Shown: positions 21,810-33,930, counted from the stretch's first letter. The stretch is 64,000 nucleotides of DNA from Campanula takesimana (GCA_026119855.1 JAOWBW010000425.1:1054001-1118000); one strand, 5' to 3'. Notes: a model not told the origin generated them from the sequence alone. A program made the numbers and translations.

Positions 21810-22286
21810 TGTAAGAACATAACTTGCAACACAAGTCATTTAGTAATTCCATACATGAAATCATACCTATAATGTTAATATAAAGTGTAGTGAATTAATA
21901 TAATGTGTAGAATTCCTGGATGTAATATTACCTATTTTTGATGGGCAAAGTGGTAATTTAACATCACTAAAGGTTGAAAGGGTGTAGTCCCTAAATGAGG
22001 TGCCTTTTGGTTTCATATATAAAGGGTTCTCCATCAACCCTAGAAATCACTCCATTCATTTTATTTTCTCTCCTAAATAATCTTCATATTGCTAGAGACA
22101 TTAGAGAGAAAAGGCACAATCATTTAGAAGAACTCCGTCCCCTTAATTCTTCTTCTTCTTCTTATTCTCCCTACAACATCTGTAATGGATTCAACATGTA
22201 TTATTTCGCTTCCGCCTTCATCTTCTTCCTCATTCTTATTCTGAAAATGAGCGTGGCATTCAGAGATATAAAGAATTGTTCCAACA
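21810..22286 (+). repeat. 5' LTR of a defective Copia element
   Basis: 477 bp, TGTAAGAACA to GTTCCAACA, with a TATA box CATATATAAAG at about 22014-22024. It is followed by the primer-binding site TTGGTATCAGAGCCCC (22288), complementary to initiator Met tRNA. The left target duplication ATATC is at 21805-21809. Confidence 0.93.
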
Positions 22287-22703
22287 ATTGGTATCAGAGC
22301 CCCGTTCATTTTGGTTTAAGTTTGGGTTCTTCTTTGAGAAAGTTTTGTGCTTTCAATTTGATTCATTTTCCCTGTTGAATCATTAAGTTTTAATGTTGAT
22401 TAGGGACTCTAATTCGTTCATAGAGTACTGATAATCATCATCTAAAATTCAGAAAATGGTTTGAAAGTGTTTTGTTCATTAAATTAAAATGGTTCAAGTT
22501 AGACTATCTCTTCATAACATGGTTTTATATTTTAAGTACATACCATGTGGATCTACTTACTTGATTCCATTAATTTTAAAAGCAAGATTATCCTAAATAA
22601 CATGGTTTTATGTTTTAAGTACATACCATGTGGATCTACTTGTTATTCATGCTTTTTGGGACAAAATATGGAAAAAGTGCAGCAAAAATGCATGAAACGG
22701 TGG

Positions 22704-22855
22704 CTTTAGCCCGGTCGGGTATTATATTCCGCCCGGTCGGGTCTTATGTTCCACCCGGTTGGACTAAATGTGTTTGCCCGGTCGGGTCTTTGGTTCCGCC
22801 CGGTCGGGCATTGTATGTTGCCCGGTCGGGTATTAGGCATTGCCCGGTCGCGCAT
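22704..22855 (+). repeat. Seven CCCGGTCGGG words at 22-bp spacing
   Basis: Words start at 22710, 22732, 22754, 22777, 22799, 22821 and 22843, i.e. steps of 22, 22, 23, 22, 22 and 22. Five are full CCCGGTCGGG; the third is CCCGGTTGGA and the seventh CCCGGTCGCG. The 12-bp spacers differ from each other. It lies in the 5' leader of the Copia element, between primer-binding site and gag. Confidence 0.93.
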
Positions 22856-23410
22856 ATTCACTATTCACATAATTTTTGCCTTTTTCAAGATGTTGCACAA
22901 TTTTATTTCCCCTTTTGAACAAAACCATAATTATTTTCAAACCTTAAAGTTTTTGATTAATTATATGCTTTGATAATTTTATTCATTGTTTAAATAATAT
23001 TGTCGCCTAAGTGATTTATGTTATTTAAACCCTAAAATTGTAAAGTGTTGGATGTTTGAGTTGATATGTGAATGGCTTGAATTTTCCAAAGAAGATCTTG
23101 ACATTTGACTAAACTTGGGCATTCATGTGGTAACAAGTAAAATGAACATTAGGTTATTTTCTTATATGCTTATGTCGGCCCAAAGGAAGATTAAGTATTT
23201 ATTAAAATATAAGTTCAAATTACTTGTTACCTAAAGCAATCATTTATGAGTCAACTCGCAATCCAAAGATTAGTTTTGATGTCATGTTGATTGTCTTGTT
23301 GATGGATTTCGTTGATATAATTAATCATTTTTCATTATGTAGTATCTTATACATGTTTTGTATTCATTCTTGTTCTCGAAATTTTAACAGATTTACTTAT
23401 AGCTTCATCC

Positions 23411-23947
23411 GTGATTACTGATATGAGTACCTTACTGATGCTTAATGGGACTAATTTTAAAACTTGGAAAAATAAATTGATGATGATCTTAGGCTATATG
23501 GACATAGATCATGCATTAAGGGAGCCGTTTCCTCTTCCTCTCTCTAATGAAAGCACTCATGAAGATTGCTTAAATGAGGAGAAGTGGAAACGCTCCAATC
23601 GTGTGAGCCTAATGATCATGAATATAGTTGTCCCGGAGACCATTTTGACCGGTATCTGCAAGGATATTGATGCTAAAACATTACTTGATATGCTTGAGGA
23701 ACGTTTGGCATCTACCTCTTCTCATGGGACAAAGAGGAGAGGGAAAGAAACTGTGGTTGCAAGTAAAAAGAAGCTTAAGGGATCATCTCATGATCATAAA
23801 GAAAAGAAATGTTTCTTTTGCAAGGACCTTACTAACATGAAGTTCGATTATCCTAAGTCTCATGCTTGGCGTGAGAGGTATATCATTTGGTCTTGTTTGT
23901 ATTGTATTAAGACTAATTTGGTTTCAGTTCATATATTTACATGGTGA
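23411..23947 (+). pseudogene. Copia gag remnant
   Basis: The frame from the ATG at 23423 reads LNGTNFKTWKNKLMMILGYMD, then ALREPFPLP and KWKRSNRVSLMIMNIVVPE, the UBN2-type gag of Copia elements. A zinc knuckle start (CFFCK) is present but the His and final Cys of CX2CX4HX4C are lost. The frame ends at 23946, before protease. Confidence 0.8.
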
Positions 23948-24379
23948 TTGGATTTTGGTGCAACCAATCACATAAGGATGTTCAAGTAGGATTGCCTAAA
24001 TTACCGAAGACCTAGTAAAGATGAAGAAATTCATCTATATGGAAACTAGGAATCCGGTTAGAGTTATAGGCATAAGGATCATTTAAATTATTGTTAAGTA
24101 CTAAGTATTATTTTGTATTAAATAATATATTTATTGTACCATCATTTAAATGGAATTATGATATTTATCACAATATTGGACAAGGAAGGTCACTCTTGTT
24201 CATTAATAATAAGTGTGATCTCTATTTTAATTCCAAAGGTTGTTGGCACTAGTACTTTGTCAAGTATTATTTCTTCACTTGACATTATTCAAACAATAAA
24301 TGTGTCCCTTAATAATGAAACCAAAACTAGAAAGCAAAAGTTATCAAGTAAATTTTATTTTATTTTTCATTAAGGCATA

Positions 24380-26900
24380 GGCATTTGGGTCATATTTCCA
24401 AGAGGAAAATTGATAAGCTTATGTTAAAGAAAATCTTAAACAAACTTGATATTTTGGAAAATACTTTTGCATTAAATGCCTTAAAGGAAATTTACAAACA
24501 TTAAAAGAATAGTATTCTCGAGAGTATCAAGTGTCTTTAAAACTAATACATATGAACATTGTGGGCCATTCATTATTCCTTCGTGGAAAGGTCAACAATA
24601 GTTATTACGTTTATAAATGACTACTCTCAATATGAATGCATTTATTACTTCATGCAAAGACTCAAGTTATGGACGTTTTCAAGTCTTATGAGGTCAAAGT
24701 AGAAAATCAACTTTGAAAGACTATTAAGAACATTAGGTCTAATCATGATAGAGTATATCATGGTTGGAATGATTGTTAAAGGAAACAACGTCTAGGTCCT
24801 TTTTACTCGCTATTTTGAAGAGTGTGGGATTGTCTCCATCTACATTAAGCCGGGTACGCCTAGCATGAATGATGTACACAAGAGACATGATAAAGTCCTT
24901 AAGGAAATGGTAATAAGCATGTTTTGTGCTTCTTTTACCTCACTCATTATGGGCGATACATTAAAACCGCAGCCCTTATTCTCATTAAAGCTCCCTCTAA
25001 GCTACTAATAAAAACCCTTTATGATTTTGGGACGAGTAAGGAACACGTCCTTAAATCATCTTCATTTATGGGGTTGTCTAACATAAGGGTAGACATTATA
25101 AGTCTACTAAGGGCAAGTTAGACATAAGATTGTTAGTAGTTATTCATGAGGTAAGCCGAAAGATATAAGGGATATATAAATTTTACAACCCAAAAATTTG
25201 AACATTTTGAAACGAGAAAAGCTAGGTTCTTTGAGGATGTTGAATTTAGTGGGAGATTAGGTGTAATATTTTGAATTTGGAAAAGAAGAGGCATCCATTT
25301 CTTCACCTCTTCTATAAGTTCCAATTGGATTTCAAATTTTGTACTTGATATTCAAGAAGAACATACAATTCAAAATAAATATGGTTTCCCTATAAATATT
25401 GAACAACATGAAAATGTTGATCATAAGAAGGAAATTCAACAACCTCAGAATTAGTAAGAACCGGTGCCCTTAAAGAGATACAGTAGAGTAAGAAGGATTG
25501 CAATACCGGATAATTATGAGATGTATCTTACCGAGAAATTAAGGACACATAGGTTTAGTGGGAGATGAGCCATTCATATACCATAAAGCCATTAATAGTC
25601 CTAATTCTCATAAGTAGATTAATACCATATATAAAGAGTTGAAATCTTTGAAAGATAACAACTTTTGGGATCTTTTACATTACCTAAAGATGTGAAACCT
25701 ATAAATGGGTTTCTAAAACCTAAAAGGATTCACAAAAGTAATGTTGAAAGATATAAAGACCCATCTAGTTGCTAAAGAATTTTCAACTCATAAGAAAGGC
25801 ATTAATTATCAAGAAAGAAACATTTCCCGGTATCTTCTAAAAACTCTTTTAAAATCATTATGGCACTAGTAGCAATTTGTGCCTTAAGCTTCATCAAATG
25901 AATATTAAGAAAACTTTTTTTAATGGAGACATTGAGGAAACTATCTATATGGAGAAATTCATTTATGACTTAAGCAAACTTCTCATTAATAGTATTTAAA
26001 GATTAATCAAGTTATTCTTTCATTTGGTTTTGAAATGAATCTTGATAAATATTGTGTATACCATAAGTTTAGTGGGAGTAAAAATTATAATTTTGGTCTT
26101 ATATGTGGGTAATATTTGCTTGCTAGTAATGTTTTAAACCTTAATAAGGAAACTAAGAAATTTCTTTGAATGAAAATTTTTGGTGAGGCATCTTTTTGTA
26201 TTAGGAATCCAAGTTCACTGTGAGTATTCACGGAGTATTTTGGGATTATCACATAAGGCCTATATAGAAAAGGTATTACAAAAGGTATAGCATGCAAAAC
26301 TATAAACCACTTGACACCCCTAATTTTAAAGGAGACATGCTTCGTCTCAAACAGTGTCCTAAAGTTAATTATGAATCCAAGTATATAGAAAATAACCCTC
26401 TTTGCATCAGTAGTAAGAAGCTTAATGTATGCGTAAGTCTTACATTTAATGTTGGGATGCTTGGTCAATACCAAAGCACTCCGGGAGAGAACATTAAGTA
26501 GCAGCCAAAAGAATGATAAAAGTATTTACAAAACACTAAAAACTACTTGCCTATATTTTAAAATCGGGTCATCTTGAGATCATTAGGTATTCCGACATTA
26601 GTTAAATTATATGGCTGCATAAGTTTATTAAAAGGACTGCGAATTGTCAATAAGTGTCGAAAGACCGCTTAAGTTTTATGGTGCCAATCGGACGGTAGTC
26701 TTATAACAACAAGAGTTCATCAAAGTCTGAAGGATATAGACATTAAGTTTCTTGTTGTAAAGGAAAATGAACAAATAGAAATACAACATATAGAAACAAA
26801 CTCCATTTTAGAGGATCCATTTATGAAAGCGTTATCATCTTCAGTGTTTCACGAGCATGTTGCTCATATGGGTGTAACAATTTTGATAACATTTAATATA
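24380..26900 (+). pseudogene. Copia pol traces (integrase, reverse transcriptase, RNase H)
   Basis: Short scraps in shifting frames. An integrase-like KPGTPSMNDVHKRHDKVLKEM is near 24850-24915. A reverse-transcriptase start (ELKSLKDNNF, then KDVKPINGFLKP, THLVAKEF) is near 25630-25800. Later pieces such as SFGFEMNLDKYCVYHKFSGS are near 26010-26070. Frameshifts and deletions are dense throughout; no domain is intact. Confidence 0.75.
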
Positions 26901-27238
26901 GTGAGAGTTTGTATTGTTATTTCATTAATTGTTCTCTTATTTAAAGTTTTGATCTCATTTGGTTAAGTTGGACTAGTTGGAAGAATATGTATATATTCAT
27001 TATTCCATGCTACACATCTACACTTTTAATCTATGTCATTTAGTTGGATTTGTATACGTGATTACTGTGGGTTTAGTTGCGAATCAATTACAACGACTGC
27101 CCCTTTAGTCCTTGTACTTGGATGACTAATGGACGAGATTGTTATAGATGACAATAAAGTGCGCACATAAGGGTTGTCATTTGTGTTATATTTATGGTTT
27201 GAAAGGAAAGACTTTGTTTTGCAACCCAAGTGGGAGAT

Positions 27239-27717
27239 TGTAAGAACATGGCTTGCAACACAAGTCATTTAGTAATTCTATACATGAAATCATACCTATA
27301 ATGTTAATATAAAGTGTAGTGAATTAATATAATGTGTAGAATTCCTGGATGTAATATTACCTATTTTTGATGGGCAAAGTGGTAATTTAACATCACTAAA
27401 GGTTGAAAGGGTGTAGTCCCTAAATGAGGTGCTTTTTGGTTTCATATATAAAGGGTTCTCCATCAACCTAGAAATCACTCCATTCATTTTATTTTCTCTC
27501 CTAAATAATCTTCATATTGCTAGAGACATTAGAGAGAAAAGGCACAATCATTTAGAAGAACTCCGTCCCCTTAATTCTTCTTCTTCTTCTTCTTATTCTC
27601 CCTACAACATCTGTAATGGATTCAACAGGTATTATTTCGCTTCCGCCTTCATCTTCTTCCTCATTCTTATTCTGAAAATGAGCGTGACATTCAGGGATAT
27701 AAAGAATTGTTCCAACA
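27239..27717 (+). repeat. 3' LTR of the defective Copia element
   Basis: 479 bp, a close copy of 21810-22286, followed by the target duplication ATATC at 27718-27722. Confidence 0.93.
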
Positions 27718-27888
27718 ATATCGTCATCTTATTTTATATCCATCATTTTGTGGACTTCTTTTGTGCCCCTAGCATTGCTCTTAAATAATAATAAAGTTGC
27801 TTATAATTGTGATTGGCTTAATAATTTTATGGATTTCACATTTCTAGAGGAGTCGTGTTGTCATGTGTGTATAAATTGAGAATTCTTA

Positions 27889-29110
27889 GGCTCCGTTTGT
27901 TTCGCGTAAAATAACTTCCGGAAAATGTTTTCCCCATTTTCCGGTGTTTGTTACGCACCGGAAAATGAGGAAATATTTTCCAGAAAATGGTTTTCCCTCT
28001 TTTCTAAGTAAAATGACTTACGGATTTTTACTAAGTAAATCATTTTCCGGAAAATGTTAACTCTCTCACTCACACCCAACTCTCCATAAACCCCACCCTA
28101 CCCACTACACCTCTAACACCACCTCTTCATCCATCCTATCCACCCCCACCAACTACCCCAGCACCCACCCCCACCCTACCCCAGCACCCCACCCCACCCC
28201 ACCCTACCCCCACCCCACCCAAAAAAAAAAAACTTTTAACTCATATTTAAAAAAAAATGAATATCTCCACCCACTCCAACTACCCCAGCACCCACCCCAC
28301 CACCCCACCCAAAAAAAAAAAAAAACTTCTTTTCACTCATTAAAAAAAAAAAATTGAACATCTCCACCACCCCCAACTACCTCAGGCACCCACCCACCCC
28401 ACCCACCCCACAAAAAAAATAAAAATTCTTTTCACTCATATTAAAAAAAAAATGAACATCTCCACCACCCCCAACTACCCCACCACCCACCCCACCCCCC
28501 ACCCTACCCCACCCCACCCAAAAAAAAAAAAAAAAAAAACTTCTTTTCACTCATATTAAAAAAAAAATGAACATCTCCATTCTCCACCAGCCCCAACTAC
28601 CCCAGCACCCCACCCCACCCTACCCCACCACCCCACCCACCCACCCCCCTACCCCACAAAAAAAAAAAACTTCGTCACACTCATTTAAAAAACAAAAAAG
28701 AACACCTCCACCCCCCCAACTACCCTACTACCCCCACCACCCACCCACCCCCCAAAAAAAATAAAAAAAATAACTCATATTAAAATTATTTTTGAACACC
28801 TCCCCACCCCCACCTACCCCACCCATCCCCTACCCACCCACCCACCCCACCCCACCCCCCCACAACCACCCATCCCCACCCCAACCCAAAATCTCCACCC
28901 ACATTCAATTTTTTCTCATAATTATTCTTTTCCTCATATTAAATTATTATTATTTTCATATGAAAATATTTTCCGGAAAACATTTCCTTAGATTTACCAA
29001 ACAACCAAAAACATGTTTATGTCATTTTCCGGAAAAAATTTTCATTCTCCGGAAAACATTTTACGGGAAATCATTTTCCGGAAATTGTTTTACGCGAAAC
29101 AAACGGAGCC
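27889..29110. mobile_element. PIF/Harbinger-like non-autonomous DNA element
   Basis: Long terminal inverted repeats begin GGCTCCGTTTGTTTCGCG at both ends and extend about 40 bp into TTCCGGAAAATG words. The 3-bp flank TTA is present on both sides (27886-27888 and 29111-29113), the usual Harbinger target duplication. It carries no transposase; the interior is mostly a C-rich minisatellite. Confidence 0.8.
28060..28900. repeat. C-rich minisatellite inside the Harbinger-like element
   Basis: About seven irregular units of roughly 90-130 bp, each with a stretch of CCCCAC/CCCACC words, a run of A's and TTTTCACTCATATTAAAA-like sequence, then ATGAACATCTCCACC. Pro/Thr-rich ORFs here are by-products. 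The minus strand is dense in G-runs (GGGGTGGG) and could form G-quadruplexes. Confidence 0.85.
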
Positions 29111-29113
29111 TTA

Positions 29114-29648
29114 ATTCAATACGGCTAACTTGCAAAATATGAAATGTTAATTTAGAAAGAATCCAATGTTTAATATATCTGTTTGATGCAGCAAAACAAC
29201 GAGACGAAAGAAGCAACACTTAAGCGTACTAGTTGATTTTACTCGAGTTTGGTTTTTGTTATCGAGATTTATAGAGTAATTCCTAAACGCATAGGCCAAG
29301 CTGTCATGACATTGAACTCTGATCATAAACATTGATTTTGTTGCTGTGGGTGTAAATTGGCAATGAAAATTGATTACCAATTAAACATAATGAAAAAAAA
29401 CAATCATTTTGAAAATGAGTGTTTATTTTGATATGTTAGAAAATGAATTATCTTTTTGGTTTGTTTGTAGACCAAAATATTAAGTTGTTTGATCTTTTAT
29501 TTTTCTTTATTTTGATCACCAAAAATGCACTTGTCTGTATGTCAAACTTGTTCCTTGACGCAAGTTTTCAAAAAATGATAAAACTTCAAATCATTTTACA
29601 TTTATCTAATCATAATTAAATTTGGGCTTATGACTAACATGATATATA
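29114..29648. other. AT-rich intergenic stretch
   Basis: No coding or repeat structure that I can support. Confidence 0.5.
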
Positions 29649-29911
29649 CTAGTAGGTAACCCGTGCTCCGCACGGGAATCTATTCCGTTAATGTTTTTGT
29701 ATTTTTATTTTTTGATGTTTTTAATTGATAAATTAACATAATAATTTTATTTGAAAATATATGTATATTTTAAATTAATCAAAACATTTTCATAGCTTTG
29801 GTTATACAGTTGTAATAAATATGTTTTTTAATTAATTTAGAAGTACATTTAAGTTTGCTGTATGAATATTTCAAAAAACTTAATGGTATTAAAAGTAATA
29901 GTTAACATATA

Positions 29912-30196
29912 CTCTCTCCGTTTCATGTGAATTGAGACTTATTTCCTTTTTCGTCCGTTCCACATCAATTGAGACTGCCTAAAATGGCAAAGAATCTTTA
30001 CTATTTCTCACTCATTCTCTCTCCTCTTTTCCTTTTACACTCACATACACCAATCAACTTACTATTCCTCCCACTCATTCTCTCTCATATTTAATTTTCA
30101 CACTCACAAACACCTCCTCCCCCTATTTCTCTCTCTTACTTTTCCTTGGTTTGTGTTCCAAAAATTTTGGTCTTAATTCACATGAAACGGAGGGAG
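29912..30196. mobile_element. Stowaway-like MITE inside the Helitron
   Basis: TA-flanked CTCTCTCCGTTTCATGTGAA mirrored by TTCACATGAAACGGAGGGAG. Confidence 0.87.
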
Positions 30197-30388
30197 TATA
30201 GTAACTATTATGATTAAATAATATAATTAATAGTAAGTTAATATATATTGTAACAATTATGATTAACTAATACTATTATTAATAATAATTAACTTATATA
30301 TTAACTATTATGGTTAACAATTATATTTAACTATTATAATTAATTAATACTATTAATAGTATTAGTTTGTTATAATAGTTAAATATTA

Positions 30389-30662
30389 CTCCCTCTGTCC
30401 CGAAGTAAGAGTCCGACCTCTCATTTGCACGGAGATTAAGAAATGATGGAAGTAAGTAAGTGTTGTGAGTGTAAAAGTAAATTAGGAGAAATAATGAGTG
30501 GGATGGAATAAAAACGTTTATGGTTTTGTGAGTATAAAAGTAAAGTATGAGAGAGAATGAGTGAGATGAATTGTAAATATTCTTTCCTATTTTTGGAAAA
30601 AAGACTTTTACTTTGGGATGTACCAAAAAGAAAGTATGACTCTTACTCTGAGACGTAGGGAG
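30389..30662. mobile_element. Second Stowaway-like MITE inside the Helitron
   Basis: TA-flanked CTCCCTCTGTCCCGAAGTAA, with an imperfect inverted copy ending GAGACGTAGGGAG. Confidence 0.85.
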
Positions 30663-31168
30663 TAATAGTTAACTATAATAGTTAACTATTATAGTTACAT
30701 ATTATTATAGTAACTATTACTATTATAAGTATTAGTTACTATAAGAGTTACCTATTATAATAGTAACTATTACTATTATAAGTATTAGTTACTATAGTAG
30801 TTAACTATAATAGATGCCTATATAATAACTAATACTATTAGCTAATACTATTAGCTAAGAAAAAGAATTTGAAAAGTCTCTTATTTATAAGAGTGGTAAT
30901 GATGTGGCAACACCAAATGCAACTTTTCTCTAAATTTGTCTATGTGACAACATCATTGCTCTCCTCACCAACTTTAATATATATATATACTATATATATA
31001 TAATATATATATATTATATATATATATAGATTGCAAAAATAACTTCCAAATCATGCCGTCAATTCTGTTATGAAGTTTCATAATAAATCTCATCAACATT
31101 GGTAAGTGATGTGCTTTATTAATTTGTGTATTACCTTGTATAGTGATAAAATTGCACTGTAAAATGTA

Positions 31169-31437
31169 CTCCCTCGTTTAAAAATAGATGTCGTTTGAGA
31201 AGTTAATTTTTGTCTCAAAATATTTGTCGTTTCACTATTTTCAAAGTTTTTTTTTTATTGTTGTGAATACCAATTATACCCTTAATAATGATAGTGAACT
31301 ATCTCTTACCTAATCATTTAATTACCTGGGTAGTTGAATTACTTTAGGGGTATTTGAGACTTCTTCACATGCATTAATTTCATTTCTTAATATGCGTGAA
31401 ATACTTCAAAACGACATCTATTTTGAGACGGAGGGAG
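31169..31437. mobile_element. Stowaway-like MITE
   Basis: TA-flanked CTCCCTCGTTTAAAAATAGA and the inverted TCTATTTTGAGACGGAGGGAG-like right end. Confidence 0.85.
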
Positions 31438-31686
31438 TATTTTTTATTTGAAACGAGATATTCATTTAAGACGCAAAACAAAAAAAAAAAAAAAAAAAAA
31501 TAAAAAAATTGTGACATTTATTATAGAGTAAATATGTTATAGAGTGAAGAGATTAACGTAAAAGGGTCAAAATCATATCTTTGCATTTATGAACCGAGTT
31601 AGAAGACTAGTTATTTATTGCTTATTTGAGGTTGATATCTATTTTCGAAATCATACCTTTACATGTTTGAACAATGATTTAGATTG

Positions 31687-31793
31687 TCCCCAAAGGAGTG
31701 ACCCAGTGGTAAGGTCAAGCCTCACACTCGGTGAGTGCTAGGGTCGATTCCTCTCATCGCCTCATTCTGGCGTGGACATTATCAAAAAAATAA
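31687..31793 (+). mobile_element. Short tRNA-derived SINE with 14-bp target duplication
   Basis: An A-box-like GTGACCCAGTGGTAAG and a B-box-like GGTCGATTCCT sit about 40 bp apart, followed by an A-rich tail. The element is flanked by the perfect 14-bp repeat AATGATTTAGATTG (31673-31686 and 31794-31807). Only 107 bp long, so it is a very compact SINE, probably young. Confidence 0.87.
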
Positions 31794-31985
31794 AATGATT
31801 TAGATTGGTGATTAGATCACAAAGGCAATATAATGGAATGATGTTAGATACACTTGATTATAATCAAATTCAATAAAGTTTAAGGCATGTTTGACTAAGC
31901 ATAATGACAATTAGGTGGATAAGTTCCCTCTTCTATCTACAAGTTGGTAGCAAACACTACGATGGAATATTTTTTTTATTTTTTT

Positions 31986-32318
31986 TTAAAGCAAACAACG
32001 CATAATTGCATTAATAATGTTTAAGAAGACGGCGTTCCATAAATGACGGAAGCTCGTCCGAAATGTAAAAATTGCAATAAGATCTACATATGAATAACCT
32101 AACATATCTCGAATAATGATTGTCAATCCCGAACCAAATCTCCAGTGAATGTCCTTGGAAACTATAACATGTGATGTGCAAATGCTCCTCCAAGTAAACT
32201 TGGACACGGCTCAAAAATGGGCTTTAGTAAACCCCTGAATGGTAGGAAGTGGCTTTGAAACACGAAATGTAGCGCATTTGAGTCGGCAATAAATGCGCAA
32301 ACAAAACATCGCAAGCAT
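31986..32318 (-). pseudogene. LINE-like ORF2 C-terminal scrap
   Basis: The minus strand reads FTWRSICTSHVIVSKDIHWR then FGSGLTIIIRDML, which resembles the WRxGNG-type block downstream of reverse transcriptase in plant LINEs. It is cut at 32320 by the SIRE-type LTR. Confidence 0.5.
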
Positions 32319-32320
32319 AG

Positions 32321-33859
32321 TGTTGGGTATGCTTATTATAAACCACTCCTATACCTAGATTTGATTGATCCCATAACCTAATTTTTATCTTTTGTGGACT
32401 TTAGGATATATTGTAAGAAGTGTTTAAAACTTCATTCTTAGAATAGTCCACCTTGATAGTATAGGCTTTAGATTGATAGGCTGGAAATTTTCTAAGTCTG
32501 GAAAAATGAGGTAGGTCCATTGCCTACCGCATGTAACCTACCGCATAACCAAGGTGCCGCATTCTCTATGCTTGCCGCAGATAACCTTGCCGCATGGTTT
32601 CATCCTACCGCGTGAATCTCTACCGCATGGAACCATGGTTGAAGAAACTCAAGATGGTTCAAACTTAACCATGGTCACACTTGTGTCTTTACCTTGGTTA
32701 GTTTTGAACGTTGCAAATTCAAATTTCAAATTTGAATACAAATGTCATCATAGTACAGTTGGACCACCATGACTCTGCAACAAAAGGACAACTCAGACTG
32801 AGCTCCAATTAGATTTCAACAGCTCATTGTCCTTCAACTTGGACCCCAAGTATTTCTAACGGCTAGTTTCTCCATCAAGGCTATAAATAGACTTGAATTC
32901 TTCATTGAAAGATAAGCTGAGATTCTAAGAGAGAAATTGCTGTTGAAATTCTTGGTGATTGAAGATCATACTCAAGATTTCCAAAATCCTTTGAATCTTC
33001 AAGCACTCAACCTTCAAGTCTTCAACAAATCTCCAGCAACCTTCAAGATCAAATCTCAAGCCTCTCAACACAAGATTCATTAGGCTCTAAAATCATATAG
33101 ATTTCAAAGAGCTCTTGATTCTTACACACACACTCACCCCGATTGATCAATCACATAGATTGAATCATTAGGGATACACTGGTCTAAGTCTAGGATTGTT
33201 CTTCATAGAAAATAGGAGTTAATTCAGTTCTTCATCTTGTAATCTGTACTCAAGAGAATTAATACATCCTCCATTCAAAATCCAAGACTGACCATCTTGG
33301 TAAAGGACGTAGATCTTTTAACAGATCGAACCTTTCCAAATCATTGTGTCATTTACTTACTGCATTTACCTTCTGCAAATTTACTTATTGTTCACTTGTT
33401 CATATTGCTCTTCACTTGTTCATATTAATTTGTTTGTCTTTAGTGTTTGATCTTTCAGATTTAAGAACAAAGTGTGAATTGTTGTTTGTTTGTCTACCTC
33501 ATTGCATAAGTTAAAATCTGACTAACTTATTATTTGCCAAAAATCTCCAAGACACAAATTTTCAATCTTTCAACCTACCTCACCTAACCTACCGCACTAC
33601 TACCTACCGCATATACATCTACCGCACTACCTACCGCAAAAACAACCTAACGCATTGAACTTATCAAAACCAACTCTTAACTTGTTTCAACGAAAACTTC
33701 CGCTGTGCATTTTATACTTGACCGTGTGGTTTTTATCTACCGCAAAACTCAGTGTAAGCATAAAGGTTGAAATTTTGAAAAAGGGTTGAAATTTTAAATA
33801 GGCTATTCACCCCCCCCTCTAGCCTTTTTCATACCCTTGTTGTGTCTCTGGGACCAACA
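32321..33859 (+). repeat. 5' LTR of SIRE-type Copia element (CTACCGCA word type)
   Basis: 1539 bp, TGTTGGGTAT to GGACCAACA, followed by the primer-binding site TGGTATCAGAGCAA (33862). A TATA box CTATAAATAG is at 32881. Two blocks of CCGCA words occur, at 32523-32628 (seven copies, 14-18 bp apart) and 33585-33745. TTCCGCTGTGCATT near 33697 and CTATTCACCCCCC near 33802 are shared with the LTR at 38648-40097. Confidence 0.9.
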
Positions 33860-33930
33860 AGTGGTATCAGAGCAAACACCTTTATAAAACTTCTGTTTTT
33901 CAAGCTTAACAGCTTGGGTGCCGATTCAAA

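Larger units (their letters stand above)
21810..27717 (+). mobile_element. Copia retrotransposon with young LTRs and decayed interior
   Basis: 5908 bp with LTRs of 477 and 479 bp differing at only about ten places by eye. The target duplication ATATC is perfect (21805-21809 and 27718-27722). The primer-binding site follows the 5' LTR and the polypurine tract AAGTGGGAGAT precedes the 3' LTR at 27239. Gag survives in part. Integrase, reverse transcriptase and RNase H are only traces with many stops and deletions. It must have been mobilised by proteins from another element if the decay predates insertion. Confidence 0.9.
29649..31030 (-). mobile_element. Non-autonomous Helitron
   Basis: Read on the minus strand it starts TCTATATATATA (5' TC, preceded by A) at 31030. 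It ends with a 7-bp-stem hairpin CCCGTGCGGAGCACGGG (29660-29676) and then CTAG at 29652-29649, followed by T. A 3' hairpin plus CTAG end inserted between A and T is the Helitron signature. It encodes no Rep/helicase. Two Stowaway MITEs and ATAGTTAACTAT-type repeats (about 30200-30380 and 30664-30860) fill it. Confidence 0.75.

Noticed and set aside
22704..22855. Regular repeats with spacers, CRISPR-like at first sight
   Set aside because: Words are only 10 bp, spacers 12 bp, the genome is eukaryotic and the array lies in a retrotransposon leader.
28567..29142. Pro/Thr-rich ORFs
   Set aside because: They are translations of a C-rich minisatellite inside a DNA transposon, not genes.
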